From positions 15,725,889 through 15,789,888 of the forward strand of contig OZ010577.1 in the NCBI GenBank assembly GCA_963932145.1: DNA of 64,000 nucleotides, given 5' to 3'. The notes beneath the pieces were generated by a model. The model was not told where the DNA came from and ran no database searches. It worked only from the letters and a program-made list of their open reading frames with translations. Both the position numbers and the translations under genes were made by a program. Positions 11,691-25,758 of the stretch are shown piece by piece (position 1 is the first letter of the stretch; every line of letters starts with the position of its first letter). This DNA is from Acanthosepion lycidas (Eukaryota; Mollusca; Cephalopoda; Sepiida; Sepiidae).

Positions 11691-12029
11691 ATTTAAATTT
11701 ATGAACAGGAAAGAGCCTCCTCTAAAAGCTGCTTACAATTATTTTTCATTCGAACTCATACAGTGAGAGTAGCATGCAAAGGTTACGACTCACGTAACAT
11801 GGATTTCCTTTAACAACTGTGTGGACGCAAAATGGGTGATCGCTGTATGTATCTCTCCTGCCTTGCGTTCTATTTACCTTTACATTCTTTCATTTAAATT
11901 TATGAACAGGAAAGAGCCTCCTCTAAAAGCTGCTTACAATTATTTTTCATTCGAACTCATACAGTGAGAGTAGCATGCAAAGGTTACGACTCACGTAACA
12001 GGGATTTCCTTGAAAAACTGTGTGGACGC
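11691..12029 (+). repeat. Two gtgagag monomers before the 22-monomer unit
   Basis: The monomers starting at 11,763 and 11,964 both begin gtgagagtag and are both preceded by taaatttatgaacaggaaag. The first has a private change in the segment after the box (ttcctttaacaac). Confidence 0.6.
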
Positions 12030-15000
12030 AAAATGGGTGATCGTTGTATGTTTCTCTCCTGCCGTGCGTTCTATTTACCTTTACATTCTTTCATTTCACT
12101 TTATGAACAGGTATGGGTCTCCTCTAAAACCGGCTTACAATTATTTTTCATTCGAACTCATACAATGAGAGTAGCATGCAAAGGTTACGACTCACGTAAC
12201 AGGGATTTCCTTGAAAAACTGTGTGGACGCAAAATGGGTGATCGTTGTATGTTTCTCTCCTGCCGTGCGTTCTATTTACCTTTACATTCTTTCATTTCCC
12301 TTTATGAACAGGCAAGAGCCTCCTCTAAAAGCTGCTTACAATTATTTTTCATTCGAACTCATACAGTGAGCGTAGCATGCAAAGGTTACGACTCACGTAA
12401 CGGGGATTTCCTTGAAAAACTGTGTGGACGCAAAGTGGGTGTTCGTTGTATGTTTCTCTCCTGCCGTGCGTTCTATTTACCATTACATTCTTTCATTTAA
12501 ATTTATGAACAGGCAAGGGCCTCCTCTAAAACCGGCTTACAATTATTTTTCATTCGAATTCATACACTGAGCGTAGCATGCAAAGGTTACGACTCACGTA
12601 ACAGGTTTTTCCTTGAAAAACTGTGTGGACGCAAAATGGGTGTTCGCTGTATGTTTCTCTCCTGCCGTGCGTTCTATTTACCTTTACATTCTTTCATTTC
12701 ACTTTATGAACAGGCAAGAGCCTCGTCTAAAAGCTGCTTAGAATTATTTTCATTCGAACTCATACAGTGAGCGTAGAATGCAAAGGTTACGACTCACGTA
12801 ACAGGGATTTCCTTGAAAAACTGTATGGACGCAAAATGGGTGATCGCTGTATGTTTCTCCCCTGCCGTGCGTTCTATTTACCTTTACATTCTTTCATGTA
12901 ACTTTATGAACAGGCAAGAGCCTCCTCTAAAACCTGCTTACAATTATTTTTCATTCGAACTCATACAGTGAGCGTAGCATGCAAAGGTTACGACTCACGT
13001 AACAGGGATTTCCTTGAAAAACTGTGTGGACGCAAAGTGGGTGTTCGCTGTATTTTTCTCTCCTGCCGTGCGTTCTATTTACCTTTACATTCTTTCATTT
13101 CACTTTATGAACAGGCAAGGGCCTCCTCTAAAACCGGCTTACAATTATTTTTCATTCGAACTCATACAATGAGCGTAGCATGCAAAGGTTACGACTCACG
13201 TAACAGGGATTTCCTTGAAAAACTGTGTGGACGCAAAGTGGGTGTTCGCTGTATGTTTCTCTCCAGCCGTGCGTTCTATTTACCTTTACATTCTTTCATT
13301 TAACTTTATGAACAGGCAAGAGCCTCCTATAAAACCTGCTTACAAATATTTTTCATTCGAACTCATACAGTGAGCGTAGCATGCAAAGGTTACGACTCAC
13401 GTAACGGGGATTTCCTTGAAAAACTGTGTGGTCGCAAAGTGGGTGTTCGTTGAATGTTTCTCTCCTGCCGTGCGTTCTATTTACCTTTACATTCTTTCAT
13501 TTAAATTTATGAACAGGCAAGGGCTTCCTCTAAAACCGGCTTACAATTATTTTTCATTCAAACTCATACAGTGAGCGTAGCATGCAAAGGTTACGACTCA
13601 CGTAACAGGGATTTCCTTGAAAAACTGTGTGGACTCAAAATGGGTGATCGCTGTATATTTCTCTCCTGCCGTGCGTTCTATTTACCTTTACATTCTTTCA
13701 TTTCACTTTATGAACAGGTATGGGTCTTCTCTAAAACCGGCTTACAATTATTTTTCATTCGAACTCATACAGTGAGAGTAGCATGCAAAGGTTACGACTC
13801 ACGTAACAGGGATTTCCTTGAAAAACTGTGTGGACGCAAAATGGGTGATCGTTGTATGTTTCTCTCCTGCCGTGCGTTCTATTTACCTTTACATTCTTTC
13901 GTTTCACTTTATGAACAGGCAAGAGCCTCCTCTAAAAGCTGATTACAATTATTTTTCATTCGAACTCATACAGTGAGCGTAGCATGCAAAGGTTACGACT
14001 CACGTAACAGGGATTTCCTTGAAAAACTGTATGGACGCAAAATGGGTGATCGCTGTATGTTTCTCCCCTGCCGTGCGTTCTATTTACCTTTACATTCTTT
14101 CATTTAACTTTATGAACAGGCAAGAGCCTCCTCTAAAACCTGCTTACAATTATTTTTCATTCGAACTCATACAGTGAGCGTAGCATGCAAAGGTTACGAC
14201 TAACGTAACAGGGATTTCCTTGAAAAACTGTGTGGACGCAAACTGGGTGTTCGCTGTATGTTTCTCTCCTGCCGTGCGTTCTATTTACCTTTACATTCTT
14301 TCATTTCACTTTATGAACAGGCAAGGGCCTCCTCTAAAACCGGCTTACAATTATTTTTCATTCGAACTCATACAGTGAGAGTAGCATGCAAACGTTACGA
14401 CTCACGTAACAGGGATTTCCTTGAAAAACTGTGTGGACGCAAAATGGGTGATCGCTGTATGTTTCTCTCCTGTTGTACGTTCTATTTACATTTACATTCT
14501 TTCATTTCACTTTATGAACAGGCAAGAGCCTCCTCTAAAACCTGCTTATAATTATTTTTCATTCGAACTCATACAGTGAGCGTAGCATGCAAAGGTTACG
14601 ACTCACGTAACGGGGATTTCCTTGAAAAACTGTGTGGACGCAAAGTGGGTGTTCGTTGTATGTTTCTCTCCTGCCGTGCGTTCTATTTCCCTTTACATTC
14701 TTTCATTTAAATTTATGAACAGGCAAGGGCCTCCTCTAAAACCGGCTTACAATTATTTTTCATTCGAACTCATACAGTGAGCGTAGCATGCAAAGGTTAC
14801 GACTCACGTAACAGGGATTTCCTTGAAAAACTGTGTGGACGCAAAATAGGTGATCGCTGTATGTTTCTCTCCTGCCGTGCGTTCTATTTACCTTTACATT
14901 CTTTCATTTCACTTTATGAACAGGCAAGAGCCTCGTCTAAAAGCTGCTTACAATTATTTTTCATTCGAACTCATACAGTGAGCGTAGAATGCAAAGGTTA

Positions 15001-16450
15001 CGACTCACGTAACAGGGATTTCCTTGAAAAACTGTATGGACGCAAAATGGGTGATCGCTGTATGTTTCTCCCCTGCCGTGCGTTCTATTTACCTTTACAT
15101 TCTTTCATGTAACTTTATGAACAGGCAAGAGCCTCCTCTAAAACCTGCTTACAATTATTTTTCATTCTAACTCATACAGTGAGCGTAGCATGCAAAGGTT
15201 ACGACTCACGTAACAGGGATTTCCTTGAAAAACTGTGTGGACGCAAAGTGGGTGTTCGCTGTATGTTTCTCTCCTGCCATGCGTTCTATTTACCTTTACA
15301 TTCTTTCATTTCACTTTATGAACAGGCAAGGGCCTCCTCTAAAACCGGCTTACAATTATTTTTCATTCGAACTCATACAGTGAGCGTAGCATGCAAAGGT
15401 TACGACTCACGTAACAGGGATTTCCTTGAAAAACTGTGTGGACGCAAAGTGGGTGTTCGCTGTATGTTTATCTCCAGGCGTGCGTTCTATTTACCTTTAC
15501 ATTCTTTCATTTAACTTTATGAACAGGCAAGAGCCTCCTCTAAAACCTGCTTACAATTATTTTTCATTCGAACTCATACAGTGAGCGTAGAATGCAAATG
15601 TTACGACTCACGTAACAGGGATTTCCTTGAAAAACTGTATGGACGCAAAATGGGTGATCGCTGTATGTTTCTCTCCTGCCGTGCGTTCTATTTACCTTTA
15701 CATTCTTTCATTTAACTTTATGAACATGGAAGAGGCTCCTCTAAAAGCTGCTTACAATTATTTTTCATTCGAACTCATACAGTCAGCGTAGCATGCAAAG
15801 GTTACGACTCACGTAACAGGGATTTCCTTGAAAAACTGTGTGGACGCAAATTAGGTGATCGCTGTATGTTTCTCTCCTGCCGTGCGTTCTATTTACCTTT
15901 ACATTCTTTCATTTCACTTTATGAACAGGCAAGAGCCTCGTCTAAAAGCTGCTTACTATTATTTTTCATTCGAACTCATACAGTGAGCGTAGAATGCAAA
16001 GGTTACGACTCACGTAACAGGGATTTCCTTGAAAAACTGTATGGACGCAAAATGGGTGATCGCTGTATGTTTCTCCCCTGCCGTGCGTTCTATTTACCTT
16101 TACATTTTTTCATGTAACTTTATGAACAGGCAAGAGCCTCCTCTAAAAACTGCTTACAATTATTTTTCATTCGAACTCATACAGTGAGCGTAGAATGCAA
16201 AGGTTACGACTCACGTAACAGGGATTTCCTTGAAAAACTGTATGGACGCAAAATGGGTGATCGCTGTATATTTCTCTCCTGCCGTGCGTTCTATTTACCT
16301 TTACATTCTTTCATGTAACTTTATGAACAGGCAAGAGCCTCCTCTAAAACCTGCTTACAATTATTTTTCATTCGAACTCAGACAGTGAGCGTAGAATGCA
16401 AAGGTTACGACTCACGTAACAGGGATTTCCTTGAAAAACTGTGTGGACGC
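12030..16450 (+). repeat. 22-monomer HOR unit, copy 1
   Basis: This 4.4 kb unit is followed directly by its copy at 16,451-20,670. Shared rare marks include gtatgggtc, tacaatgagag, tttccctttatg, aacggggat, cgaattcatacac, caggtttttcc, the one-base deletion in gaattattttcattc, ctccagccg, cctataaaacc, cattctaactc, atctccaggcg, catacagtcag and ctcagacag. The offset is 4,421 bp up to about 13,760. Confidence 0.92.
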
Positions 16451-19400
16451 AAAATGGGTGATCGTTGTATGTTTCTCTCCTGCCGTGCGTTCTATTTACC
16501 TTTACATTCTTTCATTTCACTTTATGAACAGGTATGGGTCTCCTCTAAAACCGGCTTACAATTATTTTTCATTCGAACTCATACAATGAGAGTAGCATGC
16601 AAAGGTTACGACTCACGTAACAGGGATTTCCTTGAAAAACTGTGTGGACGCAAAATGGGTGATCGTTGTATGTTTCTCTCCTGCCGTGCGTTCTATTTAC
16701 CTTTACATTCTTTCATTTCCCTTTATGAACAGGCAAGAGCCTCCTCTAAAAGCTGCTTACAATTATTTTTCATTCGAACTCATACAGTGAGCGTAGCATG
16801 CAAAGGTTACGACTCACGTAACGGGGATTTCCTTGAAAAACTGTGTGGACGCAAAGTGGGTGTTCGTTGTATGTTTCTCTCCTGCCGTGCGTTCTATTTA
16901 CCATTATATTCTTTCATTTAAATTTATGAACAGGCAAGGGCCTCCTCTAAAACCGGCTTACAATTATTTTTCATTCGAATTCATACACTGAGCGTAGCAT
17001 GCAAAGGTTACGACTCACGTAACAGGTTTTTCCTTGAAAAACTGTGTGGACGCAAAATGGGTGTTCGCTGTATGTTTCTCTCCTGCCGTGCGTTCTATTT
17101 ACCTTTACATTCTTTCATTTCACTTTATGAACAGGCAAGAGCCTCGTCTAAAAGCTGCTTAGAATTATTTTCATTCGAACTCATACAGTGAGCGTAGAAT
17201 GCAAAGGTTACGACTCACGTAACAGGGATTTCCTTGAAAAACTGTATGGACGCAAAATGGGTGATCGCTGTATGTTTCTCCCCTGCCGTGCGTTCTATTT
17301 ACCTTTACATTCTTTCATGTAACTTTATGAACAGGCAAGAGCCTCCTCTAAAACCTGCTTACAATTATTTTTCATTCGAACTCATACAGTGAGCGTAGCA
17401 TGCAAAGGTTACGACTCACGTAACAGGGATTTCCTTGAAAAACTGTGTGGACGCAAAGTGGGTGTTCGCTGTATGTTTCTCTCCTGCCGTGCGTTCTATT
17501 TACCTTTACATTCTTTCATTTCACTTTATGAACAGGCAAGGGCCTCCTCTAAAACCGGCTTACAATTATTTTTCATTCGAACTCATACAATGAGCGTAGC
17601 ATGCAAAGGTTACGACTCACGTAACAGGGATTTCCTTGAAAAACTGTGTGGACGCAAAGTGGGTGTTCGCTGTATGTTTCTCTCCAGCCGTGCGTTCTAT
17701 TTACCTTTACATTCTTTCATTTAACTTTATGAACAGGCAAGAGCCTCCTATAAAACCTGCTTACAAATATTTTTCATTCGAACTCATACAGTGAGCGTAG
17801 CATGCAAAGGTTACGACTCACGTAACGGGGATTTCCTTGAAAAACTGTGTGGTCGCAAAGTGGGTGTTCGTTGAATGTTTCTCTCCTGCCGTGCGTTCTA
17901 TTTACCTTTACATTCTTTCATTTAAATTTATGAACAGGCAAGGGCTTCCTCTAAAACCGGCTTACAATTATTTTTCATTCAAACTCATACAGTGAGCGTA
18001 GCATGCAAAGGTTACGACTCACGTAACAGGGATTTCCTTGAAAAACTGTGTGGACTCAAAATGGGTGATCGCTGTATATTTCTCTCCTGCCGTGCGTTCT
18101 ATTTACCTTTACATTCTTTCATTTCACTTTATGAACAGGTATGGGTCTTCTCTAAAACCGGCTTACAATTATTTTTCATTCAAACTCATACAGTGAGCGT
18201 AGCATGCAAAGGTTACGACTCACGTAACAGGGATTTCCTTGAAAAACTGTGTGGACTCAAAATGGGTGATCGCTGTATATTTCTCTCCTGCCGTGCGTTC
18301 TATTTACCTTTACATTCTTTCATTTCACTTTATGAACAGGTATGGGTCTTCTCTAAAACCGGCTTACAATTATTTTTCATTCGAACTCATACAGTGAGCG
18401 TAGCATGCAAAGGTTACGACTAACGTAACAGGGATTTCCTTGAAAAACTGTGTGGACGCAAACTGGGTGTTCGCTGTATGTTTCTCTCCTGCCGTGCGTT
18501 CTATTTACCTTTACATTCTTTCATTTCACTTTATGAACAGGCAAGGGCCTCCTCTAAAACCGGCTTACAATTATTTTTCATTCGAACTCATACAGTGAGA
18601 GTAGCATGCAAACGTTACGACTCACGTAACAGGGATTTCCTTGAAAAACTGTGTGGACGCAAAATGGGTGATCGCTGTATGTTTCTCTCCTGTTGTACGT
18701 TCTATTTACATTTACATTCTTTCATTTCACTTTATGAACAGGCAAGAGCCTCCTCTAAAACCTGCTTATAATTATTTTTCATTCGAACTCATACAGTGAG
18801 CGTAGCATGCAAAGGTTATGACTCACGTAACGGGGATTTCCTTGAAAAACTGTGTGGACGCAAAGTGGGTGTTCGTTGTATGTTTCTCTCCTGCCGTGCG
18901 TTCTATTTCCCTTTACATTCTTTCATTTAAATTTATGAACAGGCAAGGGCCTCCTCTAAAACCGGCTTACAATTATTTTTCATTCGAACTCATACAGTGA
19001 GCGTAGCATGCAAAGGTTACGACTCACGTAACAGGGATTTCCTTGAAAAACTGTGTGGACGCAAAATAGGTGATCGCTGTATGTTTCTCTCCTGCCGTGC
19101 GTTCTATTTACCTTTACATTCTTTCATTTCACTTTATGAACAGGCAAGAGCCTCGTCTAAAAGCTGCTTACAATTATTTTTCATTCGAACTCATACAGTG
19201 AGCGTAGAATGCAAAGGTTACGACTCACGTAACAGGGATTTCCTTGAAAAACTGTATGGACGCAAAATGGGTGATCGCTGTATGTTTCTCCCCTGCCGTG
19301 CGTTCTATTTACCTTTACATTCTTTCATGTAACTTTATGAACAGGCAAGAGCCTCCTCTAAAACCTGCTTACAATTATTTTTCATTCTAACTCATACAGT

Positions 19401-20670
19401 GAGCGTAGCATGCAAAGGTTACGACTCACGTAACAGGGATTTCCTTGAAAAACTGTGTGGACGCAAAGTGGGTGTTCGCTGTATGTTTCTCTCCTGCCAT
19501 GCGTTCTATTTACCTTTACATTCTTTCATTTCACTTTATGAACAGGCAAGGGCCTCCTCTAAAACCGGCTTACAATTATTTTTCATTCGAACTCATACAG
19601 TGAGCGTAGCATGCAAAGGTTACGACTCACGTAACAGGGATTTCCTTGAAAAACTGTGTGGACGCAAAGTGGGTGTTCGCTGTATGTTTATCTCCAGGCG
19701 TGCGTTCTATTTACCTTTACATTCTTTCATTTAACTTTATGAACAGGCAAGAGCCTCCTCTAAAACCTGCTTACAATTATTTTTCATTCGAACTCATACA
19801 GTGAGCGTAGAATGCAAATGTTACGACTCACGTAACAGGGATTTCCTTGAAAAACTGTATGGACGCAAAATGGGTGATCGCTGTATGTTTCTCTCCTGCC
19901 GTGCGTTCTATTTACCTTTACATTCTTTCATTTAACTTTATGAACATGGAAGAGGCTCCTCTAAAAGCTGCTTACAATTATTTTTCATTCGAACTCATAC
20001 AGTCAGCGTAGCATGCAAAGGTTACGACTCACGTAACAGGGATTTCCTTGAAAAACTGTGTGGACGCAAATTAGGTGATCGCTGTATGTTTCTCTCCTGC
20101 CGTGCGTTCTATTTACCTTTACATTCTTTCATTTCACTTTATGAACAGGCAAGAGCCTCGTCTAAAAGCTGCTTACTATTATTTTTCATTCGAACTCATA
20201 CAGTGAGCGTAGAATGCAAAGGTTACGACTCACGTAACAGGGATTTCCTTGAAAAACTGTATGGACGCAAAATGGGTGATCGCTGTATGTTTCTCCCCTG
20301 CCGTGCGTTCTATTTACCTTTACATTTTTTCATGTAACTTTATGAACAGGCAAGAGCCTCCTCTAAAAACTGCTTACAATTATTTTTCATTCGAACTCAT
20401 ACAGTGAGCGTAGAATGCAAAGGTTACGACTCACGTAACAGGGATTTCCTTGAAAAACTGTATGGACGCAAAATGGGTGATCGCTGTATATTTCTCTCCT
20501 GCCGTGCGTTCTATTTACCTTTACATTCTTTCATGTAACTTTATGAACAGGCAAGAGCCTCCTCTAAAACCTGCTTACAATTATTTTTCATTCGAACTCA
20601 GACAGTGAGCGTAGAATGCAAAGGTTACGACTCACGTAACAGGGATTTCCTTGAAAAACTGTGTGGACGC
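16451..20670 (+). repeat. 21-monomer HOR unit, copy 2
   Basis: Copy of 12,030-16,450 with only scattered substitutions (I noted three, near 12,485/16,906, 13,054/17,475 and 14,598/18,818) and one structural change. Where copy 1 has two distinct monomers (13,772 and 13,973), copy 2 has a second copy of the preceding monomer (17,992 repeated at 18,193). The offset therefore drops from 4,421 to 4,220 bp. The end of the match at about 20,670 is sharp. Confidence 0.92.
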
Positions 20671-22213
20671 TAAGTGGGTGGTCGCTGTATGTTTCTCTCC
20701 TGCCGTGCGTTCTATTTACCTTTACATTCTTTCATTTCACTTTATGAACAGGCAAGGGCCTCCTCTAAAACCGGCTTACAATTATTTTTCATTCGAACTC
20801 ATACAGTGAGAGTAGCATGCAAATTTTACGAATCACGTAACAGGGATTTCCTTGAAAAACTGTGTCGACGCAAAATGGGTGATCGCTGTATGTTTCTCCC
20901 CTGCCGTGCGTTCTATTTACATTTACATTCTTTCATTTCAGTTTATGAACTGTCAATAGCCTCCTCTAAAACCGGCTTACAATTATTTTTCATTCGAACT
21001 CATACACTGAGCGTAGCATGCAAAGGTTACGACTCACGTAACAGGGATTTCCTTGAAAAACTGTGTGAACGCAAAATAGGTGATCGCTGTATGTTTCTCT
21101 CCTGCCGTGCGTTCTATTTACCTTTACATTCTTTCATTTCACTTTATGAACAGGCAAGAGCCTCGTCTAAAAGCTGCTTACAATTATTTTTCATTCGAAC
21201 TCATACAGTGAGCGTAGAATGCAAAGGTTACGACTCACGTAACAGGGATTTCCTTGAAAAACTGTATGGACGCAAAATGGGTGATCGCTGTAGGTTTCTC
21301 CCCTGCCGTGCGTTCTATTTACCTTTACATTCTTTCATGTAACTTTATGAACAGGCAAGAGCCTCCTCTAAAACCTGCTTACAATTATTTTTCATTCGAA
21401 CTCATACAGTGAGCGTAGCATGCAAAGGTTACGACTCACGTAACAGGGATTTCCTTGAAAAACTGTGTGGACGCAAAGTGGGTGTTCGCTGTATGTTTCT
21501 CTCCTGCCGTGCGTTCTATTAACCTTTACATTCTTTCATTTCACTTTATGAACAGGCAAGGGCCTCCTCTAAAACCGGCTTACAATTATTTTTCATTCGA
21601 ACTCATACAGTGAGAGTAGCATGCAAATTTTACGAATCACGTAACAGGGATTTCCTTGAAAAACTGTGTCGACGCAAAATGGGTGATCGCTGTATTTTTC
21701 TCCTCTGCCGTGCGTTCTATTTACATTTACATTCTTTCATTTCAGTTTATGAACTGTCAATAGCCTCCTCTAAAACCGGCTTACAATTATTTTTCATTCG
21801 AACTCATACACTGAGCGTAGCATGCAAAGGTTACGACTCACGTAACAGGGATTTCCTTGAAAAACTGTGTGGACGCAAAATAGGTGATCGCTGTATGTTT
21901 CTCTCCTGCCGTGCGTTCTATTTACCTTTACATTCTTTCATTTCACTTTATGAACAGGCAAGAGCCTCGTCTAAAAGCTGCTTACAATTATTTTTCATTC
22001 GAACTCATACAGTGAGCGTAGAATTCAAAGGTTACGACTCACGTAACAGGGATTTCCTTGAAAAACTGTATGGACGCAAAATGGGTGATCGCTGTATGTT
22101 TCTCCCCTGCCGTGCGTTCTATTTACCTTTACATTCTTTCATTTAACTTTATGAATAGGCAAGAGCCTCCTATAAAACCTGCTTACAATTATTTTTTATT
22201 CGAACTCATACAG
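20671..22213 (+). repeat. 4-monomer HOR (804 bp), left block
   Basis: Variant monomers carrying aattttacgaatcacg start at 20,806 and 21,610, exactly 804 bp apart. The order within the unit is: this variant; an A monomer beginning ctgagcg; an A monomer with position-11 change and GTATGG; an A monomer with gtgggtgttcg, which in the first unit reads ctattaacc. The second unit's third monomer has gaattcaaagg, a mark shared with 30,451. Confidence 0.85.
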
Positions 22214-23574
22214 TGAGCGTAGCATGCAAAGGTTACGACTCACGTAACGGGGATTTCCTTGAAAAACTGTGTGGACGCAAAGTGGGTGTTCGTTGTATGT
22301 TTCTCTCCTGCCGTGCGTTCTATTTACCTTTACATTCTTTCATTTAAATTTATGAACAGGCAAGGGCCTCCTCTAAAACCGGCTTACAATTATTTTTCAT
22401 TCGAACTCATACAGTGAGCGTAGCATGCAAATGTTACGACTCACGTAACAGGGATTTCCTTGAAAAACTGTGTGGACGCAAAATGGGTGATCGCTGTATG
22501 TTTCTCTCCTGCCGTGCGTTCTATTTACCTTTACATTCTTTCATTTAACTTTATGAACATGCAAGAGGCTCCTCTAAAAGCTGCTTACAATTATTTTTTA
22601 TTCGAACTCATACAGTGAGCGTAGCCTGCAAATGTTACGACTCACGTAACAGGGATTTCTTTGAAAAACTGTGTGGACGCAAAATGGGTGATCGCTGTAT
22701 GTTTCTCTCCTGCCGTGCGTTCTATTTACCTTTACATTCTTTCATTTCACTTTATGAACAGGCAAGAGCCTCGTCTAAAAGCTGCTTACTATTATTTTTC
22801 ATTCGAACTCATACAGTGAGCGTAGAATGCAAAGGTTACGACTCACGTAACAGGGATTTCCTTGAAAAACTGTATGGACGCAAAATAGGTGATCGTTGTA
22901 TGTTTCTCTCCTGCCGTGCGTTCTATTTACCTTTACATTCTTTCATTTCACTTTATGAACAGGCCAGAGCCTCGTTTAAAAGCTGCTTACTATTATTTTT
23001 CATTCGAACTCATACAGTGAGCGTAGAATGCAAATGTTACGACTCACGTAACAGGGATTTCCTTGAAAAACTGTATGGACGCAAAATGGGTGATCGCTGT
23101 ATGTTTCTCTCCTGCCGTGCGTTCTATTTACCTTTACATTCTTTCATTTAACTTTATGAACATGCAAGAGGCTCCTCTAAAACTGCTTACAATTATTTTT
23201 TATTCGAACTCATACAGTGAGCGTAGCCTGCAAATGTTACGACTCACGTAACAGGGATTTCCTTGAAAAACTGTGTGGACGCAAAATGGGTGATCGCTGT
23301 ATGTTTCTCTCCCGCCGTGCGTTCTATTTACCTTTACATTCTTTCATTTAACTTTATGAACATGGAAGAGGCTCCTCTAAAAGCTGCTTACAATTATTTT
23401 TCATTCGAACTCATACAGTGAGCGTAGCATGCAAAAGTTACGACTCACGTAACAGGGATTTCCTTGAAAAACTGTGTGGACGCAAATTAGGTGATCGCTG
23501 TATGTTTCTCTCCTGCCGTGCGTTCTATTTACCTTTACATTCTTTCATTTCACTTTATGAACAGGCAAGAGCCT
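22214..23574 (+). repeat. cctgcaaatg module, first copy and flank
   Basis: From the monomer at 22,615 this block has gtagcctgcaaatg, an atcgttg monomer, a gaatgcaaatg monomer and then a one-base deletion giving ctaaaactgc (about 23,177-23,186). The same series recurs from about 31,054, 34,470, 36,278 and, with its first monomer replaced, about 39,895. Confidence 0.75.
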
Positions 23575-25758
23575 CCTCTAAAACCTGCTTACAATTATTT
23601 TTCATTCGAACTCATACAGTGAGCGTAGAATGCAAAGGTTACGACTCACGTACCAGGGATTTCCTTGAAAAACTGTGTGGACGCAAAGTGGGTGGTCGCT
23701 GTATGTTTCTCTCCTGCCGTGCGTTCTATTTACCTTTACATTCTTTCATGTAACTTTATGAACAGGCAAGAGCCTCCTCTAAAACCTGCTTACAATTATT
23801 TTTCATTCGAACTCATACAGTGAGCGTAGAATGCAAAGGTTACGACTCACGTAACAGGGATTTCCTTGAAAAACTGTGTGGACGCTAAGTGGGTGGTCGC
23901 TGTATGTTTCTCTCCTGCCGTGCGTTCTATTTACCTTTACATTCTTTCATTTCACTTTATGAACAGGCAAGGGCCTTCTCTAAAACCGGCTTACAATTAT
24001 TTTTCATTCGAACTCATACAGTGAGAGTAGCATGCAAATTTTACGAATCACGTAACAGGGATTTCCTTGAAAAACTGTGTCGACGCAAAATGGGTGATCG
24101 CTGTATGTTTCTCCCCTGCCGTGCGTTCTATTTACATTTACATTCTTTCATTTCAGTTTATGAACTGTCAATAGCCTCCTCTAAAACCGGCTTACAATTA
24201 TTTTTCATTCGAACTCATACACTGAGCGTAGCATGCAAAGGTTACGACTCACGTAACAGGGATTTCCTTGAAAAACTGTGTGGACGCAAAATAGGTGATC
24301 GCTGTATGTTTCTCTCCTGCCGTGCGTTCTATTTACCTTTACATTCTTTCATTTCACTTTATGAACAGGCAAGAGCCTCGTCAAAAATCTGCTTACTATT
24401 ATTTTTCATTCGAACTCATACAGTGAGCGTAGAATGCAAAGGTTACGACTCACGTAACAGGGATTTCCTTGAAAAACTGTGTGGACACAAATTAGGTGAT
24501 CGCTGTATGTTTCTCTCCTGCCGTGCGTTCTATTTACCTTTACATTCTTTCATTTCACTTTATGAACAGGCAAGAGCCTCGTCTAAAAGCTGCTTACTAT
24601 TATTTTTCATTCGAACTCATACAGTGAGCGTAGAATGCAAAGGTTACGACTCACGTAACAGGGATTTCCTTGAAAAACTGTATGGACGCAAAATGGGTGA
24701 TCGCTGTATGTTTCTCCCCTGCCGTGCGTTCTCTTTACCTTTACATTTTTTCATGTAACTTTATGAACAGGCAAGAGCCTCCTCTAAAACCTGCTTACAA
24801 TTATTTTTCATTCGAACTCATACAGTGAGCGTAGAATGCAAAGGTTACGACTCACGTAACAGGGATTTCCTTGAAAAACTGTATGGACGCAAAATGGGTG
24901 ATCGCTGTATGTTTCTCTCCTGCCGTGCGTTCTATTTACCTTTACATTCTTTCACGTAACTTTATGAACAGGCAAGAGCCTCCTCTAAAACCTGCTTACA
25001 ATTATTTTTCATTCGAACTCATACAGTGAGCGTAGAATGCAAAGGTTACGACTCACGTACCAGGGATTTCCTTGAAAAACTGTGTGGACGCAAAGTGGGT
25101 GGTCGCTGTATGTTTCTCTCCTGCCGTGCGTTCTATTTACCTTTACATTCTTTCATGTAACTTTATGAACAGGCAAGAGCCTCCTCTAAAACCTGCTTAC
25201 AATTATTTTTCATTCGAACTCATACAGTGAGCGTAGAATGCAAAGGTTACGAATCACGTAACAGGGATTTCCTTGAAAAACTGTGTGGACGCTAAGTGGG
25301 TGGTCGCTGTATGTTTCTCTCCTGCCGTGCGTTCTATTTACCTTTACATTCTTTCATTTCACTTTATGAACAGGCAAGGGCCTCCTCTAAAACCGGCTTA
25401 CAATTATTTTTCATTCGAACTCATACAGTGAGAGTAGCATGCAAATTTTACGAATCACGTAACAGGGATTTCCTTGAAAAACTGTGTCGACGCAAAATGG
25501 GTGATCGCTGTATGTTTCTCCCCTGCCGTGCGTTCTATTTACATTTACATTCTTTCATTTCAGTTTATGAACTGTCAATAGCCTCCTCTAAAACCGGCTT
25601 ACAATTATTTTTCATTCGAACTCATACACTGAGCGTAGCATGCAAAGGTTACGACTCACGTAACAGGGATTTCCTTGAAAAACTGTGTGGACGCAAAATA
25701 GGTGATCGCTGTATGTTTCTCTCCTGCCGTGCGTTCTATTTACCTTTACATTCTTTCA
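23575..25758 (+). repeat. 15-monomer-spaced duplication, copy 1
   Basis: This matches 26,588-28,771 at an offset of 3,013 bp (15 monomers minus two bases). Shared marks include cacgtaccagg in the A box, gacgctaagtgg, the aattttacgaatc variant monomer, gtcaaaaatctgc, gtggacacaaattagg and ttcacgtaactttatg. I noted about three differences. Confidence 0.85.
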
